In this document: one piece after another, positions 24,201 through 32,900 of the stretch
Layout: each line of letters begins with the position of its first letter
Position numbering within the stretch: the stretch's first letter is position 1
DNA from: a virus
Reading direction: 5' to 3' (one strand)
DNA length: 43,634 nt
IMG/VR virus record: IMGVR_UViG_3300003852_000012
Location: 15,014-58,647 of that record
The notes under the pieces: model-generated
What the model was told of the DNA's origin: nothing
Database searches by the model: none
What the model saw: the letters and a program-made list of their open reading frames with translations, nothing else
Made by a program: the position numbers and the translations under genes

Positions 24201-24488
24201 GTCGCCATGTCTTCCTTTCAGGTATTCTTTCCAATACGATTGGAAATTGCCTTTAATACCGCAGGAAAAACAATGCCATAGACCAGTTCTATTATCTACC
24301 GACAATGACGCATGAAGGTCAGCGCCCTTTGAGTGAGCGCCTACATTCCAGCAATGATAATTCCCATTGGAACCCTTTTTCCAGCCAAATTTTTCATATA
24401 GGCCGTGATAGCGGTTTTCCATGAGCATGTCGGCTGTGGAAAATAAAGCACGAAGATCGTCTTTTTTAACTTTATATTTATCGCCCAT
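21102..24488 (-). CDS. Zinc finger-TOPRIM primase fused to MCM-like AAA+ helicase
   Basis: This 1128-residue protein combines priming and unwinding. Residues 46-76 form a DnaG-type zinc finger (C46, H52, C73, C76). A TOPRIM domain follows, with E267 in FAGEPD and D315/D317 in CLDADDSG. A zinc ribbon CGAMC...CRYC lies near 460-476, then an OB-like region. The helicase part is of MCM type: Walker A GDTRTCKT near 707-714, Walker B GLIIIDELSNV near 765, and the LSRFDIVLIV arginine-finger block near 840, plus a helical C-terminus. MCM helicases also lack the usual Gly before K in Walker A. AAGAGG precedes the ATG. Fusing a TOPRIM primase to an MCM-like motor differs from the usual phage DnaB-type fusion. 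Confidence 0.88.
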   Translation of the reverse strand: MGDKYKVKKDDLRALFSTADMLMENRYHGLYEKFGWKKGSNGNYHCWNVGAHSKGADLHASLSVDNRTGLWHCFSCGIKGNFQSYWKEYLKGRHGDSYTDFIIDFLGLQNKINFSKELSDPDYEKNSKQICELFDRLQTERVKERGKPMMLSSSLTEIIKETTSLPMSELNEMVDRLLKDTEALNYLHETRRITPEVIKKYKLGLTDKGKFIFPQIGADGSLINLKAYDPRNPNTDFKWSYPHRGLGYGPMPINNFTHQKIYFFAGEPDCYCALAMGIDGAVTLGSEAMTDVDKIFGEDKAKQLFYGKETVVCLDADDSGMIASKKLADSLYKYVKQVKIINFNISEINPNGLDPNKMIKISKDGKEKMKRAEKDFTEFMVKNGFGKEAIDMFYALEKETIVYTQNTDRTSREIFKVTLQESRMPKYYSFDGSKVIRLVASVGDFDGRAILYPKEIGVKCGAMCNPDNVTTMCRYCKLPTLSGFNKASSQTLHIERELPKEFENDPTYIKATEHDILGLVEVTENQKLQQIKKLCQINDHCKSAIIQDLAHEKLLHVRLVKDINEFGDPTDSAGQTFTAIDMDAYMVEKDIYPNRSYEFEAVLTTSWNGQQSVLFCHKAEPIATCIDTFKMDQQNYEILQVFKPKPNETIKQHLKRRYDIFANACGVTERREMFFVEDLVFFSPLQINNKKLLPGITRGWVEALIIGDTRTCKTLITKWLRNHYKMGDMVTGSTAVTRSGLLGGIRTGLNRPMVSWGKIPMNDGGLIIIDELSNVDIKTLIDLTGCRSEGIASIDGIASGKVLARTRKIMLSNPRAMRSENEKNPPYGIIGVKDFCVKDEVLSRFDIVLIVRESDVPAASYVSSYEQINTEFNELQCQTLIRWIYSRKPDQYVFEEGFEEAIDKYMKKMLIKYHESTQLVNQEMRAKLMRMSMALAGGLASMPEDDWDKIYTKIEHLDYIVEFLDQIYCHPNMQMDHYSKMKRASEKLGDMAFMNNICKYIDINQLIYDDDFTEKHIQQMFYDYLERVQTKDLYIPDVNNVKLQSIGLKIYESTPKLINLLVSKNCFTRSKKGTYRKTKQFNIWLLKRLELGNEAPTSNILECVKNQQNSIIIEATERFGRPGRQNSI

Positions 24489-24547
24489 GTAAACCTCTTA
24501 TTGGTGGAAAAATGTAAAAAAATATATTTAATAAATAATATTATTTA

Positions 24548-24787
24548 TTAAAGAGATTTGAGAGATTCTGCGGGAAGATCTTTAACGGTTTTAATTATAA
24601 CTTTTCCATTGGATGATGCGGAAAATTCTATATTGCCATTTCGTTTTTGTGAGGACTTAATAACAGTGATGAAAGCATCTCCTATTTTAACAGCCAATTC
24701 CGACTGATTGGAAAAACCTGTTGAATGATGAATTTCATATGCAACGCCATTTGAAAATTTACCATCATACACTTTTGTGTTTGACAT
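24548..24787 (-). CDS. Small hypothetical protein
   Basis: This 79-residue protein is not recognised. It looks all-beta, with alternating strands (VAYEIHHSTG, ELAVKIGDAFITVIKS, GNIEFSASSNGKVIIKTV) and ends LPAESLKSL. GGAGCTGTT precedes the ATG. It lies just upstream of the primase-helicase, separated by 59 nt. It may be a small DNA-mimic or accessory protein, but nothing proves this. Confidence 0.7.
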   Translation of the reverse strand: MSNTKVYDGKFSNGVAYEIHHSTGFSNQSELAVKIGDAFITVIKSSQKRNGNIEFSASSNGKVIIKTVKDLPAESLKSL

Positions 24788-24957
24788 AACAGCTCCATTA
24801 TTGTTGAGGTTGAATTGAATGAAATATTGATAGAATGGATTGGCATTTTTTTAACCTTGTTAGATTTTAAATATATCATAATAAATAATTAAAATCTATA
24901 TAAAACTTTATACTAATTGTTAATAAATTTAACTTAACTACATGTTGTGTTTTTTAT

Positions 24958-24986
24958 TAAATACCACACTATATATAGTGGTATGT
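24958..24986 (-). terminator. Possible terminator hairpin in an AT-rich gap
   Basis: The gap 24788-25001 is extremely AT-rich and gene-free. At its right it has an inverted repeat TACC-AC-ACTATATATAGT-GGTA that could form a hairpin after the minus-strand gene at 25002-25259. On the minus strand the following sequence is A/T-mixed (ATTTAATAAAAAA) rather than a clean U run. It may be a weak terminator or a protein-binding palindrome. Confidence 0.35.
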
Positions 24987-25001
24987 AATTAAAAAAATAT
25001 A

Positions 25002-25259
25002 CTACTTTTTTTTTAAATTTATTTTTTTAATCCATTTATTTACTGCGTCTAAAAGGGTTTTGCTTATACTATCCTCTGGGGCGTAACTTACTTTTTCATT
25101 TTTTTTTAATTTTGTTATAGCCACCATGCAGGTTATTCCTTCAGGAATATGCCTCATACCTATGAATTTTCTCCAGTCTCCAAATTCTATCACGGCGCCT
25201 CTGGATTTACACCATCTAAGCGCTTCTTTATTTGTTTTACATAATCTTTTAGTAGTCAT
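25002..25259 (-). CDS. Small basic hypothetical protein
   Basis: This 85-residue, strongly basic protein is not recognised. The ATG at 25259 (MTTKRLCKTNKEALRWCKSRG) is chosen because AGGAGAATT lies directly upstream; an in-frame upstream ATG has no site. The sequence includes AVIEFGDWRKFIGMRHIPEGITCMVAITKLKK and a Lys-rich C-terminus (KKINLKKK), so nucleic acid binding is plausible. It lies downstream of a helical unknown gene. Confidence 0.75.
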   Translation of the reverse strand: MTTKRLCKTNKEALRWCKSRGAVIEFGDWRKFIGMRHIPEGITCMVAITKLKKNEKVSYAPEDSISKTLLDAVNKWIKKINLKKK

Positions 25260-25313
25260 AATTCTCCTGTAATATAATAAAAAAAATAGGATCAAATTTT
25301 AGATTTGATCCTT

Positions 25314-26108
25314 TTATGCATCAAGTTCGTCTATATTTTTACCAACCATCTGAAATAATCGTTTTTGAATTTCTTTAATCATTTCATCCGGAACCGTTTC
25401 ACCATCATTTATTGGTTTTTTATATAACGTATCCATAGTTGGAAACCCACATACATACGACATTGCCAAAAGAGTAAATCTTTCTAAATTATGAGTATTA
25501 TAAAATCCATTTTCATGAAGTAGATTATTAATTATTTGAACTTTATTTTTAACATACTCATAATATTGCATATATGAATCATAATTTTTAAAATCATTTA
25601 CTTTTTTTAATTCTTTAATAATCAAATTAGTAGCATGAACAAAGTCATTAATCGATAAAACCATTTGAACATATTTAATAGGCAATATTGATGGATCAAC
25701 ATTAAGCATGTTCATTATGATGGATTCGTTGGATGTAATCCTGGACTTAATACTATTATCCAGAGTTTTTTCCATCATAGATTTATATAAACTATAATCA
25801 GAATATGATAATTTTCTTTTTATAATTTTTGAAATACCATAATGATATATTGATACTAACTTGAAATTAATGTTTTCTAAATATTCCATGCTGAATTTGG
25901 AATTGATTCCAAATCCAAACTCATCTTCCATTTCGCGTATAAATTTTTTCCAAGAATCCAGTTCATCTTGGGCGACGGCTAATTTATAAATATCTTTATA
26001 AAATCCAATAATACATTTAAATGTAATTTTTGCATATTTCTTTAGTCGCTTTTCAGTGATATCGTATTTTTTTTGTTTTTTAAATTTAAAAATATCAAAA
26101 ACACCCAT
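25314..26108 (-). CDS. Hypothetical helical protein
   Basis: This 264-residue protein is not recognised. It is mostly helical (TEKRLKKYAKITFKCIIGFYKDIYKLAVAQDEL; YSLYKSMMEKTLDNSIK) with no membrane segment or catalytic motif. The N-terminus MGVFDIFKFKKQKKYD is basic. GGAGGAATAG precedes the ATG. It is the upstream gene of a pair with the small basic protein and lies downstream of a terminator, so it may have its own promoter. Confidence 0.75.
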   Translation of the reverse strand: MGVFDIFKFKKQKKYDITEKRLKKYAKITFKCIIGFYKDIYKLAVAQDELDSWKKFIREMEDEFGFGINSKFSMEYLENINFKLVSIYHYGISKIIKRKLSYSDYSLYKSMMEKTLDNSIKSRITSNESIIMNMLNVDPSILPIKYVQMVLSINDFVHATNLIIKELKKVNDFKNYDSYMQYYEYVKNKVQIINNLLHENGFYNTHNLERFTLLAMSYVCGFPTMDTLYKKPINDGETVPDEMIKEIQKRLFQMVGKNIDELDA

Positions 26109-26204
26109 CTATTCCTCCAATAATAATTCTAATCTGGAAATTAAATTTACCAGCCAAGAATCATTAACATTATTGCAAACATAACCCTCCTGAAAAAAAG
26201 TAAA

Positions 26205-26256
26205 GAGAGAATTGGTTTGGCTGAATATTAATTCAACCAAACCAAATTCTTTATAT
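26205..26256 (-). terminator. Intrinsic terminator of the 167-residue gene
   Basis: TTGGTTTGGCTGAAT (26212-26226) pairs with ATTCAACCAAACCAA (26231-26245). One position pairs only as G-U on the minus-strand RNA, which supports that direction. The minus strand then reads TTCTCTCTTTACTTTTTTT. The rest of the gap 26109-26267 holds a strong Shine-Dalgarno-like AGGAGGG with only an 11-codon frame behind it. Confidence 0.75.
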
Positions 26257-26267
26257 AATTTTAATTA

Positions 26268-26771
26268 TTATTTTTCTCTCCACATGTGCAACTTCCCCAT
26301 CGTATTCTTGAGTTCGTAACCTTTTTCTTCACCTTCTGGATAAGCAATGATGCTATCTCCCGGAGCCAATGTTACCAAGTCATCACAATATGTGCTGCCA
26401 TTAGGACGACACCCTTTTGCTTCATATTTAACTTGTGCATTTCCATCCTTAGGTGTCCACCATCCACGCGACTTGCTGTTAGAATCCAATGAGCCGGTGT
26501 TAACCCTCAACAGCACGTTATTGATTCCACGGTCGGGTCGTGCTAAAACAAGAAACCTGCTCTTATCTTTTCCAATAGTTCTTGGGTGAGCAAAAGTAAT
26601 CAGTCCATCTTTTATTTGGGCTGGATTGCTTTTATCCATCGATACCTTCTTACATTTTGATTTAGGACCATCGTTATTACCCAGAAACACGATCTCTTCC
26701 TTTAACGCTTCATCTTTGGTGGTAGCGATACCAGGCATCAACCTTCCTAACACAAATGTATAAGCTCTCAT
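26268..26771 (-). CDS. Hypothetical protein under its own promoter
   Basis: This 167-residue protein is not recognised. Its codon and base composition are richer in GC than its neighbours, as for highly expressed phage genes. It begins MRAYTFVLGRLMPGIATTK and has beta-rich segments (SRFLVLARPDRGINNVLLRVNTG; LVTLAPGDSIIAYPEGEEKGYELK) and four Cys (KCKK, GCRPNGSTYC). AAAGGGG precedes the ATG. It is a single-gene unit with a TATAAT promoter just upstream and a strong terminator downstream, which suggests high or separately timed expression. Confidence 0.75.
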   Translation of the reverse strand: MRAYTFVLGRLMPGIATTKDEALKEEIVFLGNNDGPKSKCKKVSMDKSNPAQIKDGLITFAHPRTIGKDKSRFLVLARPDRGINNVLLRVNTGSLDSNSKSRGWWTPKDGNAQVKYEAKGCRPNGSTYCDDLVTLAPGDSIIAYPEGEEKGYELKNTMGKLHMWREK

Positions 26772-26816
26772 AAGACCCCTTTGTTGTTGTGAATAAATAA
26801 ATGAAGACCGACCTCT

Positions 26817-26828
26817 TCATTATAGTGG
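26817..26828 (-). promoter_or_regulatory. Promoter of the 167-residue gene
   Basis: On the minus strand it reads ATCCACTATAATGAAGAGG, with TATAAT at 26819-26824, about 50 nt upstream of the ATG. A second related motif, GAAATAACTATTATGG (26897-26912), lies further upstream in the same divergent gap. Confidence 0.55.
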
Positions 26829-26995
26829 ATTTTTTTTCTTTTCAATAGTAATATTTAGATTAGGGGCTATTAATTTAAAGACAAAAAATATTAAATCATC
26901 CATAATAGTTATTTCAGTTATTTTTAATAAATATCACAATAAATAAGCCATTTATTATATTTATAGTATTAACCACTCACACTTAAGGTAATAAA

Positions 26996-29900
26996 ATGTC
27001 AACCGAATCCTCTCAACAGATTTTAAATAAATTATTAAATTTAGATCAGGATGTAAGAAATAATATTCTTATTAATACTGCTGTAAAAACTACAGTTGGG
27101 CAAATTTTAAATTCCATTGACGATCCTAATATTCAATTAAAAGCCAATAATGTTAAAATTGTTGAAAAGTATGATAATAAAGATATAGAAGAACAAAAAG
27201 ATGTGCGTAATAAAGGCCAATTATGGTCCAATGATATCAGGGCTGATTTAGAATTAATAGATAAAAAAACCAATAAAGTCATTGATAAAGTTAATAACAT
27301 GAAAATAGCAGATATCCCCAAGCTGACTGACAGGGGGACGTTTTTAATCGGAGGGAATGAATATCAATTTATAAAACAAGCCAGATTAAAACCTGGTGTC
27401 TATACTAAATATCAAAAGAACGGTGAAATTAGTTCTTTTTTTAATGTAGACAAAACAATAGATTTTGCGCGAGGATTTAATAATAATTTTAAAATTGAAT
27501 TTGACCCTGAAAGAAAAATATTCTCAATGGCCTATGGCACAAAGCATGTGCCTTTAATTAATGCTTTAAGATCTGTTGGAATCACCGATAAAGAACTAAT
27601 TAATTCATGGGGTCAGGATGTTTTCGATATTAACTCAATGGCCTATACTCGCCAGCAAGACGTCAATCAAAAAAAATTTTATGAAGCGGTGTTCGGTAAA
27701 CAACCAGCTAAAGATTTAAATCCATTAAATGTTTCTGAACAAATTAAAACCAGATTGTTTGCCACCAAATTAGATCCGGATGTTACACAGATCACTCTTG
27801 GTAAGCCATATACCAATGTAAATAAAGACGCCATACTCGATGCTTCTAAAAAAATTATAGATATAAATCGCGGCGTCGTAGATAGCGATGATAGAGAAGC
27901 ATTAGTATTTAAATCTTTTTATGATGTAGAGGATCACATTAAAGAGAATTTAATTAAAAATGCCGGAAAGATTGTTAATAACATTAAATTCAAGTTAAAT
28001 AGAAATCGTTCTATTAATAAATCTTTAAGTCCTCAAACATTTAATGCTTATACTATAGGCACAATTACCAATAGCCAATTATCCAGCCCTCCCAATCAAA
28101 CAAATCCAATGGCTATTATTGGAGAAGGTACTAAATTTACCGTGATGGGCGAAGGCGGTATAGGTTCCGCTAACGCAGTGACCAATGAGGCCAGACAGAT
28201 ATCAAATAGTGAAGTTGGCTTTGTAGACCCATTGCATACGCCTGAAGGTGGTAACATTGGGATTGCTGTGCATACTTCTTATGATACTATCAAAGTTGGA
28301 AACGATCTTTATTCTAAATTTATGAAGCCCAATGGTGAATATGTTCTTTTAAGACCCATTGATGTTCATAATAAAAATGTGGCTTTTCCAGATCAATTTC
28401 AATTTAATAATATGGGCGACAAGAAGCCTAATCCGATTTCAGATAAAATTAAAATAGTGCGAGCCGGCAAATTGGGCGAAGTTAAAAAAGGCGACGTAGA
28501 TTATATAATAGCCAGTCCTATGGGTATGTTCGATACTTCAGCCAACTCAATCCCATTTCTTGATTCCATTCAAGGCAACCGTGGATTAACAGCCTCTAAA
28601 ATGCAAGAGCAAGCCATATCATTAAAAAATCGTGAAAAACCTTTATTTAAAATTATTAATGATAAGGGTAAACCTTTTGGCGAAGAATTGGCCAGTCTTA
28701 TAGCAATTCCTAAGTCCCCCATAGACGGGGAAGTTAAAAAAATAACTCCTAATAAAATTACTCTTTCAGATAAATCGGGCAAAGAATATGTCATTCCTGT
28801 TTATCATAATTTTTCATTAAATTCTGAAAGTTATTTACATAATGAACCTTTAGTAAAAGTTGGTGATAAAGTAAAAGTTAATGATATATTAGCTGATAAT
28901 AATTTTACCAAAGATGGTCAGATGGCTTTGGGCGCCAATCTTCATGTGGCCTATATGCCTTATAAAGGTTACAATTATGAAGATTCTGCAATCATGTCTG
29001 AGTCTGCTGCAAAAAAATTAACATCTCAACATATATATGATTTAAAAACTAAACGTACATCAAAAGGCGTATTTTCTGCAAATAAATATAAGGCTTATTA
29101 TCCTGAAGAACTGACCTCAGAAAACATGAAAAAATTAGATAAAGAAGGTGTTATTCTTCCTGGCCAAACAGTAAAACGTGATGATATTGTTATTGCTCAT
29201 TTGGAGCGCAAATCTCCTACTGCTGATGATATTGCTATTGGAAGACTTGACAAGCAATTGAAAAGAGATATGGCTGACAATGCCATTCGTTGGGATAACG
29301 ATCATATTGGAACGGTTACAGATGTAAAAAAATCAGGCAATAGTGTTGTTGTCAGCGTTAAAACAGAAGAACCTTTAAAGGTTGCCGATAAAATATCGGG
29401 ATTGCATGGCAATAAACATATAATAGCAAAGATAGTTCCGGATAATGAAATGCCATTTAATCCAACAACTGGTAAAAATATTGATTTAACCATGAGTCCT
29501 ATAGGAGTTTCTAATAGAATCAATACCTCGCAATTATTAGAATCCGCTGCTGGTAAAATTGCCTGGAAAACCGGACAGCAATATCCTATTAGAAATTTTT
29601 CACCAGAAGATAATTCTAGAAAAATTTTACAAGATATGAAAGAAGCTGGAGTTTCCGATAAGGATATATTAATCGATCCAGATACTAAGCAGCCATACAA
29701 AAATCCTGTCGCAACAGGTTTTGCTCATATACTTAAACTAGAACATAAAATAGATCATAAATATTCAGCCAGATACCGTGATGAATACGATTCTAATGAG
29801 CAGCCCGCATCTGGTGGCGAAACTGGTGGTAAAAATATTGGTCGCATGGAAACGGCCGCACTACTTGCTCGTGGGGCTAAAGAAAATTTAAGAGAAATGT

Positions 29901-32900
29901 TTTCAATAAAGGGGCAGCGCAATGATGAATATTGGAAAGCTATGGAAACAGGTCAAACTTTGCCTCCGCCTAATAAAGCTTTTGTGTGGGATAAGCTTCT
30001 TGCTAATATGCAAGGCTCTGGAATTAATGTTCAACAAAAAGGGAAAAATTTTATTTTAAAACCCCTGACTGATAAGGATATATTGGAGCGGTCTCGCGGA
30101 GAATTATTAAATCCTACGGAAACATATCGTTTAAAAGACATGGCCCCCATTAAAGAAGGGCTGTTTGACCCTGTTAAAGCTGGTGGAATTTTTGGTGATC
30201 ATTTTACACATTTCTCATTACCAGAAAAAACACTTAATCCAATTGCCGCGAATGCCGCAGCCAATCTTTTAGATATGCCTTTAATAAAATTGGAAGGCGT
30301 CATTACTGGCAAACAATTTATTAATAAAAAAACGGGACAACTAGTTAGCCCTGGAACTCCTGATTCCATTTCAGGTGGACCTGCCCTTGAGACGATGTTG
30401 GGAGCAATTGATGTAAATGAAACTTTAGACCAAGCTACTGAAGCTTTAAAAAATGAAAGAAATTCAACAAAAATAGATAAACTTAATAAAAAAATTAAAT
30501 ATTTAAGGGCACTAAAAGAACATAAAATGAAGCCTGCCGATTATTTAGTTTCTAACGTATTGGTCACTCCTTCTAAATACAGACCGGTGATACCTATGGC
30601 TGGAGATGGCGCCATTATAATGTCTGATATAAATGATTTGTATCAACAGACAGCTCATACAGCCAATGCGTTAAAAGATTTAAAATCTCAACTTGATAAA
30701 TCAATCCCTAATGAGGATATTAAAAACTTACAATTAGCCGAAGCCAGGGGGCAGTTATATAACGACTTAAAATCTGTTACCGGCCTTCAAGCGCCAACTT
30801 CATATCTTAATAGAATTAAAAATAAAAAAGGATTTGTAGAACAGATTGCGGGTTCTAATCAATCAAAAGAAGGCTTCTTTCAAGATAAGGTTTTAGAAAG
30901 ACGCCAGGATCTTGTTGGTCGCTCCACTATTATTTTAAATCCAGATTTGGGTGGAGATCAGATGGGTATACCTAAAGAAATGGCTTCTAAAATATTCAGA
31001 CCTTTTATAATGAAAAAAATGGTGAGTTGGGGGTATACGCCTCTTGAAGCACAAAAACAAATAGAAGATAAAACTTCTGTTGCAGAAAGAGCTAGGGACG
31101 TTGTGGCTGATGAGCGATTAATAATAGCTAACAGAGCGCCATCATTACACAGATGGAATATGACTGCATTTAAACCGATATTGACAGAAGGTAAATCTAT
31201 AGAGGTGCCAGGAGTAGTGGTAAGTAAAAACTTTGGAGGGGATTTTGACGGAGATAGCGGGTTGGAAAGTGTCTTTGTTATAGTTAATTTTAATATTATT
31301 AAACATGAAATTAAGAATGAGAAAATAATTCATTTTGGCGGAGATTTTGATAGAAATAAATTAAATAATTTACATGAAAAATATCTTGCACAATTCCTTT
31401 CAAATAAGTATATTTATTATAATCCAATTAAATACTTATCAGAAAGGATTGTTAGTATGCCAACATTAAATAGATTAATTATTAATGACAGCGAAAAGAT
31501 TATACATATTAATATTGAAGATTTCCCCCGAATCGAGGGAACTCAACGGCTAACAAATAGCAATAATATTGAATATGAGGTTCCTAAAGGAATAAAAATT
31601 ATAACAATCGACAATAAAACAAAACAAATCATATCTGTACCGGTATCTCATTTTTCTATTCATCCAAATTTAAACTCATGTATAATTACTATGTCTGATA
31701 AAAATTCATTAATATTATCTGACGATCATAGTGCAGTGTATTTAAATACTAATACTTGGAATCTTGAAAAAATTAGCCCTAAACAAATTGTAGGAAAACA
31801 AATACCTAAAGTTAAACAACTTAATATTGAGGAATCAGTGACACATATTTTATTAAATAATTATTCTAAAAGAAACAAAATGTCTATTAATTGTGTTGAT
31901 AGTGTAGAATTAACAAAAGAATTTGGATATTTTTTAGGAATCATGATAGGAAACGGTAGTACTAGTGGAAAAAAAATCGACATAGCGACCATTCATCAAG
32001 ATATTGAAAATTCTTTTAAATCTAATATTATAAAATTGTTAAAAACAGAACCAACATTTTGGTCTAATGAATATAAAAAGAAAATTTGTAATAGTAAAAA
32101 TGAATATATTGGAAAAAATATATCATTATCAAATATTTCTTTGGCAGAAAATTTAAGAAATATAATTGGGCATAATTGTTATAACAAACACTTGCCGCCA
32201 TGTTATATGTCTTCCCCTAAAGAATTTAAACTTGGTTTGTTATCTGGAATGCTTGATACCGACGGAAGTATAGGCTTTTCTAATAGTAATGGATCTTTTA
32301 AATTTAGATATGCAACAACATCTTTGCGTCTTGCCGACGAAATTTTAACTATGTGTAAAAGTTTAAATATATCATGTTTAATAAGTTATTATAGTAAAAA
32401 TAATAATTCATATTATAATATTGGCATGTCTTCTATTGATATAAGGGGCAAAGAATTAATATTTAAGAATAAAGAAAAATCTTTAATATATAGAAAATTT
32501 TTATCTTCATCAATGGCTACCAATAGAACAATTAATATGGTAGATAGGGTGCCTTGGAATAAAGATTTGTATGATAAATGCGAAAAATTTATTAAAGATC
32601 CAATAATGCGAGATTCAATGAGAAAGGCTTGTCGAAAAGGTTTGCTTGGGAGATTAATGTCTAAAAAAATAATTTCTATGTCTAATAATTGTTTGCCAAG
32701 TGAATGGATTGAAATTGTTAATAATAATACTATAACATGGCTTACCGCCGATAAAGTTAATTTTATTGATAAAAAACAATGTTTATATGACATTACCGTT
32801 CCGGGGCCAATGACGTTTATGTGTTCAAATGGAATTCCTGTTTTTGATACCTTTCAGTTACACGTCCCCATTTCCCCCAAAGCCATTGCCGAAGCTGAAA

